NCBI GenBank assembly: GCA_018222915.1
Contig: JAAEZI010000026.1
Span: 1-35,006, forward strand
Origin: Algicola sp.
GTDB lineage: Bacteria > Bacteroidota > Bacteroidia > Flavobacteriales > Flavobacteriaceae
Direction: 5' to 3'
Length of the DNA: 35,006 nt
Every line of letters begins with the position of its first letter. Position 1 is the first letter of the stretch. Shown piece by piece: positions 33,764 through 35,006 of this stretch. The notes below the pieces were generated by a model. That model was not told where the DNA came from and ran no database searches. It saw only the letters and a program-made list of their open reading frames with translations. The translations under genes were made by a program, and so were the position numbers.

Positions 33764-35006
33764 ATGAGTAAATACGATATTATTGTACTTGGTAGTGGTC
33801 CTGGAGGCTACGTAACAGCAATTAGAGCATCACAATTAGGCTTTAAAACTGCTATTGTAGAGAAAGAAAGTTTAGGTGGTGTATGTTTGAATTGGGGCTG
33901 TATCCCAACCAAGGCTTTACTGAAATCAGCACAGGTTTTTGAATATTTAAAACATGCTGAAGATTATGGGCTTTCTGTAAAGGAGGCTAGTCATGACTTC
34001 GATGGCGTTGTTAAACGTAGTCGCGGTGTCGCTGATGGTATGAGCAAAGGTGTTCAGTTCTTAATGAAGAAAAATAAGATTGATGTTATTGAAGGATATG
34101 GCACTTTAAAAACAGGTAAAAAAATTGAAGTTGATGGTAAAGAATATAGTGCAGATCATATCATAATAGCGACAGGTGCTCGTTCAAGAGAATTACCAAG
34201 TTTGCCGCAAGACGGTAAAAAAGTTATTGGTTACCGTGAAGCAATGACCTTAGATAAACAACCTAAAAAAATGATTGTCGTAGGTTCCGGAGCCATTGGT
34301 GTTGAGTTTGCGTATTTCTACAATTCGATGGGAACAGAAGTTACTATTGTAGAATACATGCCGAATGTCGTTCCTGTGGAAGACGAAGATGTTTCTAAGC
34401 AATTGGAACGCTCTTTTAAAAAGAGTGGTATCAACATTATGACATCTGCAGAAGTCACTAAAGTGGATACCTCTGGATCTGGTGTAAAAGCCACCGTTAA
34501 AACTAAAAAAGGAGAAGAAGTTCTAGAGGCTGATATTGTATTATCTGCTGTAGGTATTAAATCCAATATTGAAAATATCGGTCTTGAAGATGTAGGTATT
34601 GCCACTGATCGAGATAAAATTTTAGTGAATGATTATTACCAAACTAACATTCCAGGATATTATGCTATTGGTGATGTAACACCAGGACAAGCGCTTGCTC
34701 ACGTAGCGTCTGCAGAAGGGATTCTATGTGTAGAAAAAATAGCTGGTCAACATGTTGAGGCTCTTGATTATGGAAATGTTCCTGGTTGTACGTATTGCTC
34801 ACCAGAAATAGCCAGTGTTGGACTCACGGAGAAACAAGCGAAAGATAAAGGCATTGAAATCAAAGTTGGAAAGTTCCCTTTCTCAGCTTCAGGTAAAGCC
34901 AGTGCAGGTGGAAATAAAGATGGCTTTGTTAAAGTTATTTTTGATGCTAAATACGGGGAATGGTTAGGCTGCCACATGATTGGTGCTGGTGTGACTGATA
35001 TGATTG
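33764..35006 (+). CDS. lpdA: Dihydrolipoyl dehydrogenase, 3' end beyond window
   Basis: The ATG at 33764 begins a frame still open at the window edge: 414 codons of a family of about 460-470. It is the E3 flavoprotein of the 2-oxo acid dehydrogenase complexes, reoxidising dihydrolipoamide with NAD+. FAD-binding IVLGSGPGGY (about 7-16), the redox disulfide CLNWGCIPTK (Cys41 and Cys46), NAD-binding VVGSGAIGVEF (about 171-181) and the second FAD motif YYAIGDVTPG are intact. The C-terminal dimer domain with the active-site His-Glu pair is cut off. It starts 57 bases after the DUF1572 gene. An 8-base tandem TTCGTAAC occurs just before at 33721-33736. Confidence 0.95.
   Translation, partial: MSKYDIIVLGSGPGGYVTAIRASQLGFKTAIVEKESLGGVCLNWGCIPTKALLKSAQVFEYLKHAEDYGLSVKEASHDFDGVVKRSRGVADGMSKGVQFLMKKNKIDVIEGYGTLKTGKKIEVDGKEYSADHIIIATGARSRELPSLPQDGKKVIGYREAMTLDKQPKKMIVVGSGAIGVEFAYFYNSMGTEVTIVEYMPNVVPVEDEDVSKQLERSFKKSGINIMTSAEVTKVDTSGSGVKATVKTKKGEEVLEADIVLSAVGIKSNIENIGLEDVGIATDRDKILVNDYYQTNIPGYYAIGDVTPGQALAHVASAEGILCVEKIAGQHVEALDYGNVPGCTYCSPEIASVGLTEKQAKDKGIEIKVGKFPFSASGKASAGGNKDGFVKVIFDAKYGEWLGCHMIGAGVTDMI

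Overview
The window looks like a chromosomal segment of a marine-type member of the Bacteroidota, most likely family Flavobacteriaceae. The evidence is low GC, a PorP/SprF-like and a PorQ type IX secretion (T9SS) protein, two secreted proteins with T9SS sorting domains (one type B, one type A), A-rich start regions without Shine-Dalgarno sequences, and promoters of the form TTTG-N19-TAnnTTTG. I see no rRNA, tRNA, CRISPR array, insertion sequence or prophage. The species cannot be named from this sequence.

Layout. (1) 1-4419: the 3' end of a giant repeat adhesin, then a PorP/SprF-like channel protein and a PorE-like OmpA protein, closed by a terminator. (2) 4420-10205: a 0.27 kb gene-free stretch, a CAP-domain lipoprotein, pdxH, a small conserved gene, then the minus-strand run pyrR-pyrB-(small STAS-like gene)-rnz and a small T9SS cargo protein. 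(3) 10382-12984: rpsA with a strong promoter and a long leader, and divergent from it a cytoplasmic BON-LysM protein. (4) 12990-18012, minus strand: lon, a LysM protein, porQ and cmk, mostly overlapping. (5) 18190-21243: an ECF sigma factor operon with a one-pass membrane protein and two secreted beta-solenoid proteins (DUF4097 and DUF2807). (6) 21259-24313, minus: lipocalin-like lipoprotein, UMF1-type MFS transporter, M48 lipoprotein protease. (7) 24413-32455, minus: glgE-mak-glgB and a cytoplasmic GH31 alpha-glucosidase, an alpha-glucan gene set. (8) 32616-35006, plus: an exported MsrB, a DUF1572 protein and a truncated lpdA.

How the genes work together. Mak phosphorylates maltose, GlgE adds maltosyl units from maltose-1-phosphate to alpha-glucan, GlgB branches it, and GH31 trims alpha-glucosides. 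The usual maltose source, TreS, is absent from the cluster. A shared 13-base motif lies about 92 bases upstream of both the glgE and GH31 start codons and could be a common operator. PyrR sits at the head of pyrRB with a leader too short for attenuation. The T9SS genes are in three places and linked to cargo (adhesin) or to housekeeping genes (porQ with lon and cmk).

Most of the window is ordinary core genome. The least explained parts are the sigma/DUF4097/DUF2807 envelope module, the possible alpha-glucan operator, and the LysM protein between lon and porQ.
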